Notes: generated by a model from the letters alone, not told the origin. A stretch of DNA of 64,000 nucleotides from Aureobasidium sp. EXF-3400 (GCA_024195585.1 SWBL01000043.1:124001-188000); one strand, 5' to 3'; shown: positions 44,872 through 57,302, numbered from the stretch's first letter. A program made the numbers and translations.

Positions 44872-46001
44872 TCAACCAGTCTTCTCATGCTCTATGAGAT
44901 AATCTCCAACCTCCTTCAGACTATCCTTCATTCTCGTCCACTCCTTCCCAGCGAGCCATCGCAGCAATTCTTCCGCTCTATCTTTCTCCTCAACCACGTC
45001 AAGATCTTCTTCTTCTTCCGGATCGTCGTCTGCAAACTCTCTGCTCGGGTACAACTCCTTGTACAATCTCAAGATGGCATTCGCATTCTTGGGCTCTGCA
45101 AACCCAAAGATTCGCTCGTTTTTCGCATCGGGGTGTAGCAAAGCAGCAATATGCAACAATGCCGTGTCCTGCACGGCAATATAATATTGCGGAGGAAGCA
45201 TTCTTCCATATTGCACATCACCATTGAAGAGTGCAACTGCAAAGCTTACACTACTGGGCCAACCCTGGTGTTCTGGCGAGACAGGTAGACCAAGGTTGAA
45301 ATCAGGGAGCACGGTATTGACGACCAGACCTCTGGATGCATTTTCCTTGGCCCAGTTCCAGACGGCTTGTTCGGCTAGAGCTTTAGAGGCGCCGTACGTA
45401 GAAAGACCTCTGTCTGGAGTGTAAGGGCCTGGTTGTTTGGCTTGCTCGATGTAGCCGTCAGCCCAGGAAGAAGCAGTTATGGTGCGAGGGTTCTTAGGTT
45501 CGAAGACAGATGCCGCAGTTGAGGAAGATGTGAGGACAAATCTCTGCACGGAAGAAGTTTTGGCTGCTGCTTTGAGAGCAGTGGTTGCGAGATTGACGGC
45601 AACGGGGATGACAACATTTGGGTCGGGAGAGAAGCTGACATCGCTGGCTACGTGGGCGACACCGCTTACACCTGGAAATGCCCATTAGTATTGGTCACTC
45701 TGACTATATCCGTTGAGATGAATTTTGGTTGTAAGAGAACCGTACCTTGCATAGCTTTCGACAGTGCCTCCTCGTCGGTCAAATCAGCCACGAACCATGT
45801 TTCAAAGTTGCCTTTTCCGTATTTTGAATCAAAGATTTGGAGCAACCATTCAGCTGGTTTCCTGACCACACCGCGAACCTTGTATCCTCGGAGTAGCAAC
45901 TGATCTGCCAAGTGGGCGCCTATGTAGCCAGTCACACCAGTGATGAGAATAAGAGAGCCCGGCTTAAGGACTGCCGAGGCAGGAACACTTGTGGGAGACA
46001 T
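44872..46001 (-). CDS. NAD(P)-dependent extended short-chain dehydrogenase/reductase
   Basis: Two exons, complement(44872-45671, 45746-46001), with a 74-bp intron, give 351 residues. The nucleotide-binding motif ITGVTGYIGAHLADQLL is near residue 18. HVASDVSF follows the intron, and the catalytic Y178xxxK182 is in STYGASKAL. Family resemblance is to Gre2/dihydroflavonol-reductase-type carbonyl reductases acting on small aldehydes and ketones. The C-terminus carries an acidic loop (DDDPEEEEDLDVVEEKD). The start at 46001 is the first ATG; an upstream TTG would only add leader sequence. A TATAAA lies about 105 bp upstream. It converges with the secreted-protein gene, with 124 bp between stops. 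Confidence 0.88.
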
Positions 46002-46557
46002 ATGTCGTGCTTGAGGTCGTATTGGTAATGGGTTACAAGAGTTCAAGAGCGGTTGTGCCAAAGACAAAGAGAAACCCCACAGAGACTCGACCTACTTCGC
46101 ACTGTTTATACTTGCAGTAGCCTTGTCAGCAATTATTAATCCCACTACGGAGCTCCCGGGTCGATCCTCCCAGAACAGGATCGATGGTTGCTCCGGCTCC
46201 GGTAGTCCCAGCCTCGCTGAGCTCATCATGTAGAACGCTCTTGAGTGGTTATTCAGCTTGCACATACGAACTGTGTCTGCAAGCACAGCATCTTATTGAG
46301 CGATGATATGCTCTCATAGCCTCGCTCAGAGCATGACATGAATTCGAACTGGTGAGTGGTGAAGTCCGAACCTGTCGTGAGTTGAGTTTCGGAGAATTGT
46401 GGAGATCTGCATACAGGCAATCACATCAACAAAGCACGAATGAGTAAACACCAGGATGAAGTACGAAGCACTTTTGATATTTTATCTAGCTTAACTTACC
46501 CTCTTCATGAGACATACATGTACACATAAATTCTAGGATACATAGAACAGTATTGCT
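46002..46557. other. Intergenic region and promoter of the reductase gene
   Basis: 556 bp upstream of the reductase (minus) and downstream of the Tpa1-type gene (minus). A minus-strand TATAAA is at 46105-46110. Nothing else noted. Confidence 0.6.
46105..46110 (-). promoter_or_regulatory. TATA element for the reductase gene
   Basis: The minus strand reads TATAAA about 105 bp upstream of the ATG at 46001, in a suitable position for a core promoter. Confidence 0.45.
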
Positions 46558-48556
46558 CTACTCCTCAGCACCATCCTCATCCTCGTCATCATCGTCATCA
46601 ATTACCTCGACAGCGCCAACGACATCCCATCTATCACCTTTGGCGCTCTCGCTGACATACTTGACAAATCTCAGCACGCCACGATCTCTGAGAACAACAG
46701 ACAGTGTGTTCCAGTTTGCTGGATTCGAGAAAAGGATGCCATCGTCTTCTTCATTGCCAGCTTGATAAATTGCAGGGTCGGCTGCCTTCTTCTTATGCTT
46801 GGCGATGCGACGGTTGCCAGCGCCTGTTGCTGAAGCAGCGTTGGGAGGGATATTAACGCCGTGGTCGGAGTGGGCATCGTCGTCGTCTTCATCTTCATCG
46901 TCATCATCGTCGCCAGCCATGTAGAGTTCGTAACCGCCTACATTGTCATCTTCCTCTTCTTTCGTTGTAGCGACCTTGGCTTTGCCCTTTTCTTTCGAGC
47001 CATTCTTCTCGGCTCCGTTGGCGGTCTCCTCTTCCTCTTCTTCCTCGTCGGCGCCCCATCCTTTTGAGGGTGTGACGTTGAGGCAGTATTCGAGTTGTGC
47101 TTCTGACTTGTTGTAGCCAGTTGCCAATGTATAGTCCAAGCTCTTACGGAAGCGACGTGCCAGGATGCTGCTCTTTGCTAGGGTGAGACCGGTGGCCAGA
47201 CTCAGCCATTTGCGGAAGGCAAGAGAAGGCAGGAATTTGTTGAGAAGCTCGTCGTAAGCGGAGTTATTGGTAGCAGAAGGGTCGGCGTGCTTGAAACGGT
47301 AGCGGTGCTTGTGGGGAGGAGTTGCTGTGGCCCAGCCATCGGTTGCGGGCTCGTTCTTGCCGTCGTGAGCTTCGATGTCTGCGCGCAGACGGGCACTGAA
47401 CTTCTTGGACAGGAAGTTGGCGAGCTGCAGACTTGACTCCTCGGCAAAGAGTTCAGATAGCTCCTCGACTGTGTCGGGTGTGAGATACTGCGGCGTCATG
47501 TACTGGATCAGGAAATCCATGTCCTTCTCGTCGAACTCGACCTCTTCTTCCTCTGCGCCCTCGGCCTTGTCCGCCGTCTCGTCGCAATTGATCCACTGTT
47601 CTTGAGGCAAGTCGAACTCGTCGTTCTTGCTCTGCAGCTGTTGCAGAGAACTGCGCTCAGCCAATTTCTCTTCAAGTCCTGGCTCGAAGCCATCTTCTCC
47701 CTCTTGCGGAATGTGGAACCAGCCAGAGATAGCCATGCGAATTCGACCACCATCATCCTCGCTTTCGCCCTCCTTGCGCTTGAAGACCTCTTCAACATCG
47801 TGGAAACTCTGACCAGGCTGGACAGTGAAGAAGGACAATTGGTTCCAGGCTGGCGGGATGACCTTTGTGAAATCGTAGTGTGGCACTCTGACCTTCTTGC
47901 CATCACTGTCTGTCTTTTCCTCAGTAGGGTACAGACGCAATGCGCCACCCCAGTTGGCCTGCCATGGTGTATCCGGGTCGGTCAAGTAGAGGATGTAGCT
48001 AACACGTCTAGTACCAATGACATCGTCATGGCACAGCAAGTGGCAACCAGGAGCGTATACATTGACAGCCATGTCTGTCTTCTTTCCTGACAAGGGGCCA
48101 GCGCCAGAGACTTCCGAAACCCATGCGCGGAATTCAGAAGAGTAAAGCGAGTCGCGCAGAGTAAGCAGCGAGGGCAACAGTTTGAGCGCAGAAGGATCGA
48201 GGCCGGAGAGGTTCGCAAGGTCGCCGGACTGGTGAATCTTGTAGATGTCGGTTTCTTTTGGTGTAAAGTGGACATTGTCAATGATCTCGCGGCGGACAGA
48301 ACGAAGGAGGGAGTCGTTGATCAAGCCAGAGACAACGGTATGCAAGTAGCTATATAATGTCAGAGCCAGGATGTACACAAGCAGTGAATGCTACATACGG
48401 TCCGCTCTTCGCGTAGTCGTCGCGGTAGTTTGTGACGACCTGACGGTCAAACAGCTTGTCGCCAAAGTTTGCGTGGACGTCGCTCTGCGACTTTGCCGTC
48501 TTCCTGGCCGACCCGTTCGAGTCGGCCTCGGTAGTTTCGTGCTTTCTCTTGACCAT
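46558..48556 (-). CDS. tpa1: Tpa1/Ofd1-type prolyl hydroxylase, 2OG-Fe(II) oxygenase
   Basis: Two exons, complement(46558-48349, 48399-48556), with a 49-bp intron, give 649 residues. The catalytic oxygenase domain has the iron ligands H160 and D162 (LLCHDDVIG), a distal FHDVEEVF histidine and RMAISGWFH with the 2-oxoglutarate-binding Arg. A second, non-catalytic jelly-roll-like domain follows (about 285-640), as in yeast Tpa1, with an acidic insert rich in D/E (GDDDDDEDEDDDD) and an acidic tail. Yeast Tpa1 and S. pombe Ofd1 hydroxylate a proline of ribosomal protein uS12, affect translation termination, and in fission yeast couple oxygen to sterol control. The first exon carries a basic KRKH-type sequence that could act as a nuclear signal. 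Confidence 0.92.
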
Positions 48557-49116
48557 GGTGACAAGTACGATATAAATTGACGGTGGTAAAAGCAAGTTCA
48601 AAAAAAAAGTTGATTCGAGGGTCCAGCAGCTTGACGGCTGTTCTCCACACGGCGCGACCATCACCTGAGTGGACACGCCATAGCCGTCCTATTTTCCCGC
48701 ATCATATCTCTTGGCTACTTTCCTGCATATCACCACCCCTTGTTCGACACATAACGACACACTTGTTGAGAGTTGGAAGCAAAGCAAAACAATCTTGTAT
48801 AAACGACGCCTCGACGCGTGAAGCGGTGGCTGCCCAAACCAATTACTGGCGCTCGGCTAGACTAAGAAGCATAAGTTCGTCAAGGACAAAGGAAAATGAG
48901 GGGACCCTGCGGTAGGTCGCTGACTGTAGACAAAATCGAAAAGGGGAAACACAGAGAACAGCTCAGCCTCTTAGATGACGAGACGTGTGTATGCCGTGTC
49001 TCCTCGGGCTGCTCCATCTCGTGTTATGCACACTGCTCTTTCCTCGTGGTGGACGAGCTTGGGAGTCCAGGTTGTTGATGTCGCCATTTTCCGACGTGCT
49101 CGTTGTTGTTGCGTGT
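48557..49116. other. Intergenic region between the Tpa1-type and CYSTM genes
   Basis: 560 bp: promoter of the Tpa1-type gene (minus) and 3' UTR of the CYSTM gene (minus). No further gene seen. Confidence 0.6.
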
Positions 49117-49623
49117 TTAACAGCAGTCCTCTGCGCACTCGCCTGTGCCCGTATTGTCAGTTTTTTGTCCTTCGCCTCATTGTCGCTCGATAGAAACTCA
49201 CAGCAGTCGGCGCAGCACTCGCAGCCTTCTTCGCAGACGAAGCAACAGCACAGCACTGCCAAGCTGTAGTATAGCGTTAGTCCGTGTCTTTTCCTCTTTC
49301 TTGTCATCTCGACATTCTTACCAGGAAGACAGGCATCCGCGGTCCTTCTTTGGTGGTGCTTGCTGCATGGGAGGAGGTCCCTGCTGGTAGCCCATCTGCA
49401 TGTCGTATTAGTATGCTGTCGATAAATCCGGAGAAGCAGCGCATACTTGTTGTTGAGGAGGGTAGTACTGGCCCTGAGGAGGGCCGTATTGGCCTTGGGG
49501 AGGTCCGTATTGACCCTGAGGAGGACCGTAGTAGCTATGACTCGGTCAGCTGGCGGTCAATCTGAAGTGACGTCTTGGTGCGGCTTACGCCTGCTGGGGC
49601 TGCTGGGGGTAGTAGTTGGACAT
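49117..49623 (-). CDS. CYSTM-type small membrane-anchored protein, five exons
   Basis: No single frame shows this gene. Five exons, complement(49117-49142, 49202-49263, 49322-49395, 49447-49534, 49589-49623), give 94 residues. The protein begins MSNYYPQQPQQAYY, followed by three QYGPPQG repeats and QYYPPQQQMGYQQGPPP. It then has KKDRGCLSS and the cysteine-rich end CLAVLCCCFVCEEGCECC with ADCCECAEDCC. That Pro/Gln/Tyr-rich head plus a short Cys-rich hydrophobic C-terminus is the CYSTM (cysteine-rich transmembrane module) layout known from yeast and plants, linked to stress tolerance at the plasma membrane. Every junction has GT-AG borders and restores phase, including CTACAG and GGCACAG acceptors. 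The last intron is supported mainly by the extra Cys codons it adds. Confidence 0.82.
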
Positions 49624-50947
49624 TTTGGATGCGACGGGCGTAGGAGTGGTGGTTGTAGTGGGAGATCAGATGAGAATAATTAAGAGCAAGAAGATCTGTG
49701 GCGCAAAGAAGGGTCAGCCTTCGGTCCGCCTGATTTTAGATGGTTTGAGTACGCGTTCGGCCGGCGTATCGTATTGCTGTGCTGGCCAATACGATCTTGG
49801 ACGCCGCTACCCGATATCCCCCTTGGCGCCACAATCTCTCGCGACTCACCTCTGGAATGCCTTTCCGAATTGACGGTCAAGGAAGAGGTTGGTAAGATAG
49901 TCCGATCGGAAGGAAGATGCAATTTCTTGGAAGTGATCGCCGACTTGTCTGCTGACCTGGACCTGTGCGGAGACGCGATTCAACTGTGATAGGCACTAAG
50001 GGTCTAAATATGACGCTTGTTCGCAGTTGTGGCTTTTGATCAAGAAAGCTTGAAACGCTTGTGATCTTTTGCTGTATGCCTTTTTTGAGAGATGTGAAAG
50101 TTGACTGAAGTGATTGTTGGTCGACGTCCAAGGCCTCCTCACGATATATACACAAGACTGTCAAAAATGCCTCGCCCTCATCTGCTCAGCCCGTTCGTTT
50201 CATTGACAAATGACGAATTACTTGTGTACACACTCAGCCACGCAGCTGCGCCCACAAGCCACACCGACCCTCCCAGACCTTTCTACAAACGCCAGAAAAA
50301 ACATGTGCTGGAACCTGTCCGTCAGACACGCTCACTCCCTTGAGGATCCACTCGAGTCTGCAGTCGGCTCCCGCGGCTGCCGCAGGTACACACGTTGTAT
50401 GTTCACGCTCCGTTTCCCGACCTACTCGTGCCCTGAACAATACGAGAGTCTAGTTACATCAAGGTGGAGGTGTTAAGATAGTTTGCGCGCTTATCGAGAT
50501 ATTATCATAGTTAGAATGAACAAACCGCTAATCGATTTTTCATCTTGATTCACATGTAAGACTGTCGTGAGACGCCGCCCAAAGTGTTATCCACCAAAAA
50601 ACGAAAGAGAGTAAGTGACCGCCGAGAACTCCTGTCAAGTCCGTCAAATGTAGATAGGCGACAAAAACAGTGTGAAGGGGAAAAAAAAAAAGAAAAAAAG
50701 ACAGTCCACCTCAGAGGCTTTGTGCGCCGCTGATACCACCCGTATGTTAGATAGGAATACATTCAGTATGCGAAAACTCCGTATGTTGATCCCCGTTGTC
50801 GATACCAGATGCATCCCATCCGAAAAGCATTAGACTCCGTTTTGCGCCCTATTATTGTCGTCGTTCATCGTAGCGTCTCGTCTTGGTTCGGAAATAGTAC
50901 GCTGACTTCTCCGACGTTCTAGTCTCAAGGTTGTAGCTGGAATCATC
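49624..50947. other. Intergenic region between the CYSTM and bHLH genes
   Basis: 1.3 kb holding the CYSTM promoter (minus) and the bHLH 3' UTR (minus). A poly-A/poly-purine run lies at 50681-50700. No supported gene. Confidence 0.55.
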
Positions 50948-52580
50948 CTAGTGATGTCTGGAAGCATTGCCATACTCTACACCCTGCATTCCTTGGGAGG
51001 CAGCACTAGGTGCGTTGTAGTGCTGCGGAGGTGGAGGGACAGCGTTCATGGCTGGCAGGGAGAACTGACGAGGCTGTCCATTGGCTTGGGCTTGAGCGTG
51101 GGCTTGTGAAACCTTCGACGTGTATGCACCGTAGATGTGTGGATTGCCAGGCTCCAACAATCTAAGACGTTCTTGCATGACGGCGATTTCTGTTTGAAGA
51201 TTGTCGATCGTCGATTGCGCCTCCCGAGCATATTCCGAAGCATCACGAAGGCGATGGACCTCATTCACAAGTCCTCTTTCCTGAGTCTGGGTGTTCTTGA
51301 TGTACTCAATTGCTACGCTGTATGTTAGTGTTTCTCCTGAAAAAGACCATCCAGCTGAACTCACCCTTTGTCAAGATCTCCCATTTGCTGGCCTTTGCTC
51401 CGCCGTTAGTTGGAACAACTCTGTTGAGCTCTTCGAAGAGATCTTTCATCTCGCTACGGCGCTTGCGCTCTGCAAGCTTGTGGCTGATTCGCAACTCTGG
51501 CGTGCGGCTATAGTTTCCACCGCCCGAAATGTTGACCTCGTTTTGAAGAGCAGACACTCTGTGTTGACTCATGCTGTGGTGGTGGGTTGGTGCGTCCTCA
51601 TCAAATCGCCTCTGGCCATAAGGAAGGCCGTCACCCTGAGAGAATATGCTGCTTCTAATCGAGGATGCAGCGTAGCTGTTGGTTCTAGAGATGCTGTGAC
51701 GTTGAGAGTCGTCGCTACTTGACTCGCGCCTCGATTCCTCCGCGATAGGGTCATCAGGGAAGGCCCAGGCATGACCAGGTGTTGGCTTGGAAGCCATTGG
51801 ATCAGGAGCACCTGGAACGCGGGAGGCTCCGACGATTGGGGGTGCAACTCTTGGACCTTGACCGCGAATGCTACCACGACCACTCATAGGCGACATAGGG
51901 CCTGAGTTGTTTGGTCGTCGAAGACTGGCGGCTAATGAGACCTGAGAGCCATTCTGGCTTTCGTAAGGAGACGTGGGGTTGTTGAGACCTAGATTAGAGA
52001 TACCATTATGGACACGGCTGTCAATGCTACTTCTGCGCGAGTCGAAGGATTGATGGTAGTCCACACTTCCACGGTTGCCTGCATCGAAGGTCTGGTTGAT
52101 CGACGGCAAAACTGTACTCGATTGCTGTTGGTGCTGTGAGAGTCTGTTCGATGTTGGTGTATTCGGTATTGAGTTCCTCGGTTGACCATCATCTGGATTC
52201 AGCAGGGTTGCTACTTGAAGAGACTGGTTGTTCATGTGGGACTCGACAGCTGAGAGGCGTCAGCTTTGCTCGGACAAAAATACCGAAAACTTCGCTAGAG
52301 CTAAAGCTATGACCTTCGCAGGTGCATTTAGACGTAGCAACAGTGATCTACATGAGTGGGATATGGATACAAGGAGGCTGGTAGCTGACTTACGCTTCAT
52401 CTGAGGATGTATCGGCGGCCAAGTGCCCGAATCCCTCGAGGGAAGATGAGAAGGCTGCCGGGTAGGAGGAGAGTACTGATTCGAGCTGGGCAGACCGTTC
52501 GTCAGAGCTGCAATGGAAGGTAGCATCTGAGATGGCGAAGGTTGTTGAGGCTGCTGGTTATCCATTTTTTGGTCGGCCAT
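50948..52580 (-). CDS. Basic helix-loop-helix transcription factor
   Basis: Three exons, complement(50948-51312, 51365-52249, 52394-52580), give 478 residues. The introns are 144 and 52 bp; the second uses acceptor GTAG and restores KAIEYIK across the junction. The first 300 residues are disordered and rich in Ser, Gln, Asn and Pro. The bHLH lies at residues 316 to about 380. Its basic region RISHKLAERKRRSEMKDLFEELN has the H-E-R triad for E-box DNA (CANNTG). The second helix runs SKWEILTKAIEYIKN, followed by a leucine-repeat coiled coil (IDNLQTEIAVMQERLRLLE) for dimerisation. It is a nuclear regulator; the target process is not evident. A long upstream region (52581-56301) suggests complex control. 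Confidence 0.92.
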
Positions 52581-55500
52581 GTTTATGCCAGGAGCAAGTC
52601 GTATGGCAAGTTCGTGTTCAACGTCGAAGCGTGAGAGAAAGAGGATGGTGTTCACGAGCGACGGTTAAGAAGGATGGAGCTCACGAGCAGCGCGCAAAAG
52701 AAAGAACGACGAAATCAAAATCTGCTTTTGTGCAGTGGAGCCTTGGGTCACCTGCTTGAGGTAGTTTGAGAGTGACTCCAGTAGCGAGGTCACGAAGCAA
52801 AGGCAGATTTTGAAGCTGTCCAGTAGAAATCCTGGAGAACGTAAGTGGTCTGCTCAAATCAACGCTCACGTGCTCCGCCCACAAAACGAAAGAACGATTG
52901 ACTGATCGGGAAGACAGAAAATGCATACCTTTGTGGAAAGTCCAAAGAATAAAAGGTGCGGACAGGAGGATAAGGAAGAGTCGTGGAGGCGCCAACAACG
53001 TGGAGACGTCGATGAGGATCCTCGAAAGCGGATGTGGCTGCAGAGATGGCGTGTGCTGGCGGAAAGAGAAAATGTATGCGGCGGTTTTTCAACGGTGCTG
53101 CAATAGGCGTTCACGAGAAGAAAGCCAACGCTTGGTTCCAAAACCGATGTGGTGGTGTTCAGCTAGTTGAATCAATGCCTTTTCGAATCCTTCGCTGTTG
53201 CTCGGGCGGATCGTGGAGAGAAAATAGAAGAAAAAAGAAGAAAAATAGGACAGAAACCGCCTCGATGAAAGGTCTCGCTCGAGATTAGAGACAAATGAGA
53301 GGTGCAATTGATCCACACAGAGCGCTGATCCGAGCTTGAAAAGAAGATTGCAGCAGAAGTGGCAGCAAGAGCATCAGACTCCGGTTACCGTCTGACGAAG
53401 AGAGGCGATTGGATACACGGGAGTCCGTCGTGCTGTCAAATGTTTGGCCAGGTGCTGGGATGACTAGAGCGTGGTGTGAGGGGGTGCTGCCTTTGTCCGT
53501 CAGAGCGTGCCTTGCATTCGACGCTGGCCCGACTTGCGCAACGCGCCAAAGAAGAGAGTCGAGTGTTGCGGGAGCTGAAACAATTGAGTCTCGAAATGTG
53601 CGAGAAGCAAGCGCAACCGTCAGAAGCTGCGGAGTCCGGTTAAATTAGTGGATGGAAGGGGCGACGAGGAGGTCCTGTGGAGGGGAAAGAGGGAGAAATG
53701 GGTCACAAGAGTTACGCCGGGAGAGGTGAGAGCAAGAGTTGTAACGAGTATCGCGTGAAAAGAGGAAACTATGCAGACCTCGGAATGGTCACTGTCTGGG
53801 ATCGGGAACGAAACTCACAGCACGTGGATTTTGCTCTAGCCCTGCGCCCGCGAAAAATAGCGGGAACCAAAAGGGCCAGGTGGGTTTTCTTGGGCTCCTA
53901 AAACCATTCGGCCGTACCCATATCGAGGCTCCGCTTTCCATGTCTCATTGCCGCGACGTGCACGGGATCTACATGACAGGGACAAGGCTGGCGATTTGGA
54001 AGGGGGCGTCTTTTTGTTTCTCCAAACATCAACTCTATAGATACTCGAAAGTACTCGATAGTAGTGCACGACGAATTGTATACGCTCGGGAATTTTGCTG
54101 TGTGTACATGTCCTGTGTACATGTAGATTGGGTGCTGGTTGCAGCCGACACACGATGCAGCATGGCAAGTCCTCGCGGTGTCAGGAAATGAGAGTCTCGA
54201 GTGGTGCAGCGGAGATTTTTTGCTGCTGATGCTGCTTCTACTGCCTGTTGCCGATCAGACGGCTCTACCTATCCGAAGGCCCAAGAGGGAACAGAGCATC
54301 AGAGTACAGAGACACCATTCGACGTTCACTCGCAGACTGGACGCCTTCCCCAGCGTTGGAAACGGGGAACCAATCGGCAGGGTTGCGCAACCAGATCTAC
54401 TTCCGCGTGTGCCGAGCAGATTGAATGATGGAAATCAATTCATCAATCGTCTTTGTTGTCCTTCTGCCCGTTAGCAGCGCCTAAAAGCATGAGAATACAG
54501 CCCGGTTCTGGCCCAACGCACGCCAGGGGTTGCAGGTTGAGGAGAGGGAGCGCGACGGATCACTCTTGTGCACCTTTGTGGTCACAACAGGACGCATTGC
54601 AGACTCTCCCTCGTCATCCTGGTAGTCGGAAGAAAAACAGCGTGTCACAGGCAGAGCAAAGAGAGCAGCATCAACCGTGCGCTCTGCTGCTAGGCCATTG
54701 CAGACTTTCTGGTGAGGCATCCCCACCTTGCCTGTGTTACAGATACATAGAGATGTCTGCGGCGGGCTAATGCACGTCATCTGCAAGACTGCAATCAGTC
54801 TTGTGGTGTTGAGATTCCTCGGCCAGTCACGGCAAACCTTATGATTCAAGAGATCATGGGGTGGTTAAAGTTACCAAAGCAACTCGAGTTTGTGGACGTC
54901 TGAGCGCTGACTCCTGAGCATTTCTCCGGCCACGTCGCACAACTATCGTGTGGAGCTTGAGCGGCGCGCCTCAACATGATCTCAATGGAGGAATCTGATT
55001 GACGTGCAAACAGGCCCCTTGTAGTGTCTAGAAAACATGCACGAGAGAAAGTATATGCTTTTTGATCCTTCACCCTTGACGTGATCAAGGCGGCAGAAAC
55101 GGCTCGTATATGTCATGATACAAGCAGTCGCGTTTGAGCAAAAGATCAGCAAACACCTCGAAAGTACGATCTAGATGAGGGACAACGTGGGCCGCACGCG
55201 GCGAGAGGGGAGAAAGCCACATGCCCGAAAACAGGCCCGGCGAAAACTCGAGATCGCCAACTCTTTTTCATCCTCCAGGCTCACACCTCTTTGCTCTCAT
55301 CAGCTCGGTCAGACAGAACCCGGATCGTCTTTTGTCCCGCCACTAAGCGTTTTTACCCTCACAAAATGCAGTCTCTTCTTCCCAAATCAGAAGGTGATAA
55401 ATATTTTTTGACTCTTAGAAGACAACAATGAAAGCCACACCCGCAGCACATGGCTCAGGCTGGCCGAAGATTGTCGGTCAAGGCCGGACTCCACATCTGA

Positions 55501-56301
55501 GATCAGCCTAGTCTCTGATAGAATCAAACACATGCTCATGCTTTCACGTACCAATCAGCAGGGTCACAACGGGCAAGGTCGAAAGTATAACGCTATGGTT
55601 ATGAATAGACATGACTTGATGACGTTTATGCCGTTTGCACGACCGAGTCACTAGCTCAAGATCTAACTGGTCTAGCTTGCACATATGTATTGCTCGTTGT
55701 GGCCACATGGGCAGGTATAGATAAGTACAAACAGGTAGCTAGACTACCGCTACAGTTGTTTCTGATCACAGATAGTGAACTCAAGCTTAAGCAGCGCCGT
55801 TGAGTCAAGACAACAGTGATTCGGGCATGATCGGGCTGACTCATGATTCATAATACGGACATGGAGCGACAGGGGTCTCATGGTGCCTTCAAACACGGGG
55901 TCGTTGGGTGGAGATTAGGCGACAGCAGGGACAGGCAGCCTTATGGCCAGGCCACCCACACGTTCCTGCTGTCTTGTTGATAGTGATACACTGGTTGTTA
56001 CACACGTGGGTTCGTGACATGATCTGACGTGTAGAAGAAGCATCATCCAGAGCGGAACGGACCGCGACATGGAGGTTGTTAATCTCGCATCTGTTTGAGC
56101 GAGCTGATGGCGGCAGTGGGTGAGGGTCCGTGTAGCTGGCAGGCAGAGGACCGTACTCTCGAGATTGTGGGTATGTTAACAGGCGACGTGCAGCCATGGC
56201 AGAGGTGGTGGGCGAAGTGTAAACGTCGACGAGAGACAAGGAATTGGTGCGCAGGTCGAGGATCAGGCGGTCAGGGGGGTCGAATGGCTCGTGACAGGTG
56301 G
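52581..56301. other. 3.7-kb upstream region of the bHLH gene
   Basis: No convincing gene on either strand. The first ~700 bp left of 53300 are the likely promoter and leader of the bHLH gene. Around 55889-56301 the minus strand is the 3' UTR of trs23; a 138-codon minus frame there (55889-56305) matches nothing I know. No repeats, tRNA or element ends seen. The large size is typical of fungal regulatory genes. Confidence 0.5.
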
Positions 56302-56796
56302 TCAAGGGCGGATGAGATAGGCGGCCAGAGCTCTGTCAAACTTGTCGACGCGGATAGGCATCTCAAGACTGTAGAAGGGGTTGGCCATGACGAAGTCGGC
56401 ATAGATGTCATAGCATCTGCGAGCGATCTGATCTGTGTTGGGTTGCTCGGGGCTGGTGAAGAGCAGGAACTTTGTGCCGGTGGGAGTTTGGAAACAGGTC
56501 AGACGAAAATGCGACGACTCGAGCGACTGGATGCCGGTGGCTTGGTTTGCGCGATTGCCTGGCGGTGCGGGCGGGGGAGCGACGGGGGACAGAGAGCGCG
56601 AGATGGCATGGATGCCGTGAAAGGTACCGGCCAGGATGAGATAGTCGTTGGAGTTGAGCTGCTGGAGGCCAGGTGCAAAGGTGCGATTGTAGATGAGCCC
56701 ACCGGCCTTGTTGATGACGAGCAGAGCAAAGACGACCCTGGCGTAAGTAGGTCAGCGATAGTCGATCAGGTCACGAAACTGTTTCGGTACGAACAT
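56302..56796 (-). CDS. trs23: TRAPP complex subunit Trs23/TRAPPC4 (sybindin family)
   Basis: The main exon, complement(56302-56737), encodes VVFALLVINKAGGLIYNR, LNSNDYLILAGTFHGIHAI, FRLTCFQTPTGTKFLLF, NTDQIARRCYDIYADFVMANPFY and SLEMPIRVDKFDRAL, which is unmistakable Trs23/TRAPPC4 with a longin-like fold. The start lies in a tiny first exon. My model splits the ATG itself, AT (56796-56795) plus G, over a 57-bp intron with GTTCGT donor, a GCTGAC branch and GCCAG acceptor, giving 145 residues. The exact donor is uncertain. A Pro/Ala-rich loop after SLSPV is short, as in other fungi. Trs23 belongs to the TRAPP core that acts as GEF for Rab1/Ypt1 in ER-Golgi traffic. It is divergent from the E2 gene at 57303. 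Confidence 0.9.
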
Positions 56797-57302
56797 GGTG
56801 ACTGCGCGCGACTATCTACCAGCAGTTCAAGCTCAAGCTCTCTCGACGCTGTCCACAATGATCGGGGAGGCTGAGGGCCGTGTGGAGCAGAGACAGACCA
56901 ACGCCCTACAAAACGCCAGCGTCGTGCGGCTCGATAATCGCAAAGCACGAATCATTCCATTTGACGTCGTCTCTTCTCTTGTCGCAATTCGGACCCAGAA
57001 GACCAGCCCGTCAACGTGGGCGTATGTATGAGAGACATAGATCTCACTATCACTCTCAACCTCAATCTCACTCACCCTCGTGTCTGGCTGAGCAAGCGCC
57101 GTACCTGCCCCACCTGCGTCTTGAGTCTTTAGCTTGCAGTAGTAACTATCCCACTATCTTCACCAAACAACACACACACTCTCTCTCTCTCTGCAGCATT
57201 ACAACTGCGAGTTTACACTCGACATCTCTCTTGGCCCTTCAACCTTGCCATTTGACATGCCATTTCGTTAGCACGACCGACCTCTGCCCAGCCTTCATTT
57301 TG
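56797..57302. other. Divergent promoter between trs23 and the two-UBC gene
   Basis: 506 bp between start codons. It is C/T/A-rich with a (CA)n(CT)n tract at 57170-57192 close to the E2 start. No other gene visible. Confidence 0.65.
57170..57192 (+). repeat. (CA)n(CT)n dinucleotide tract
   Basis: About five CA units run directly into about seven CT units in the leader of the E2-type gene. Pyrimidine tracts of this kind are common in fungal promoters. Confidence 0.85.

Noticed and set aside
56095..56874. 259-codon plus-strand open frame
   Set aside because: It is antisense to trs23; the minus strand reads a complete Trs23 protein through the same bases.
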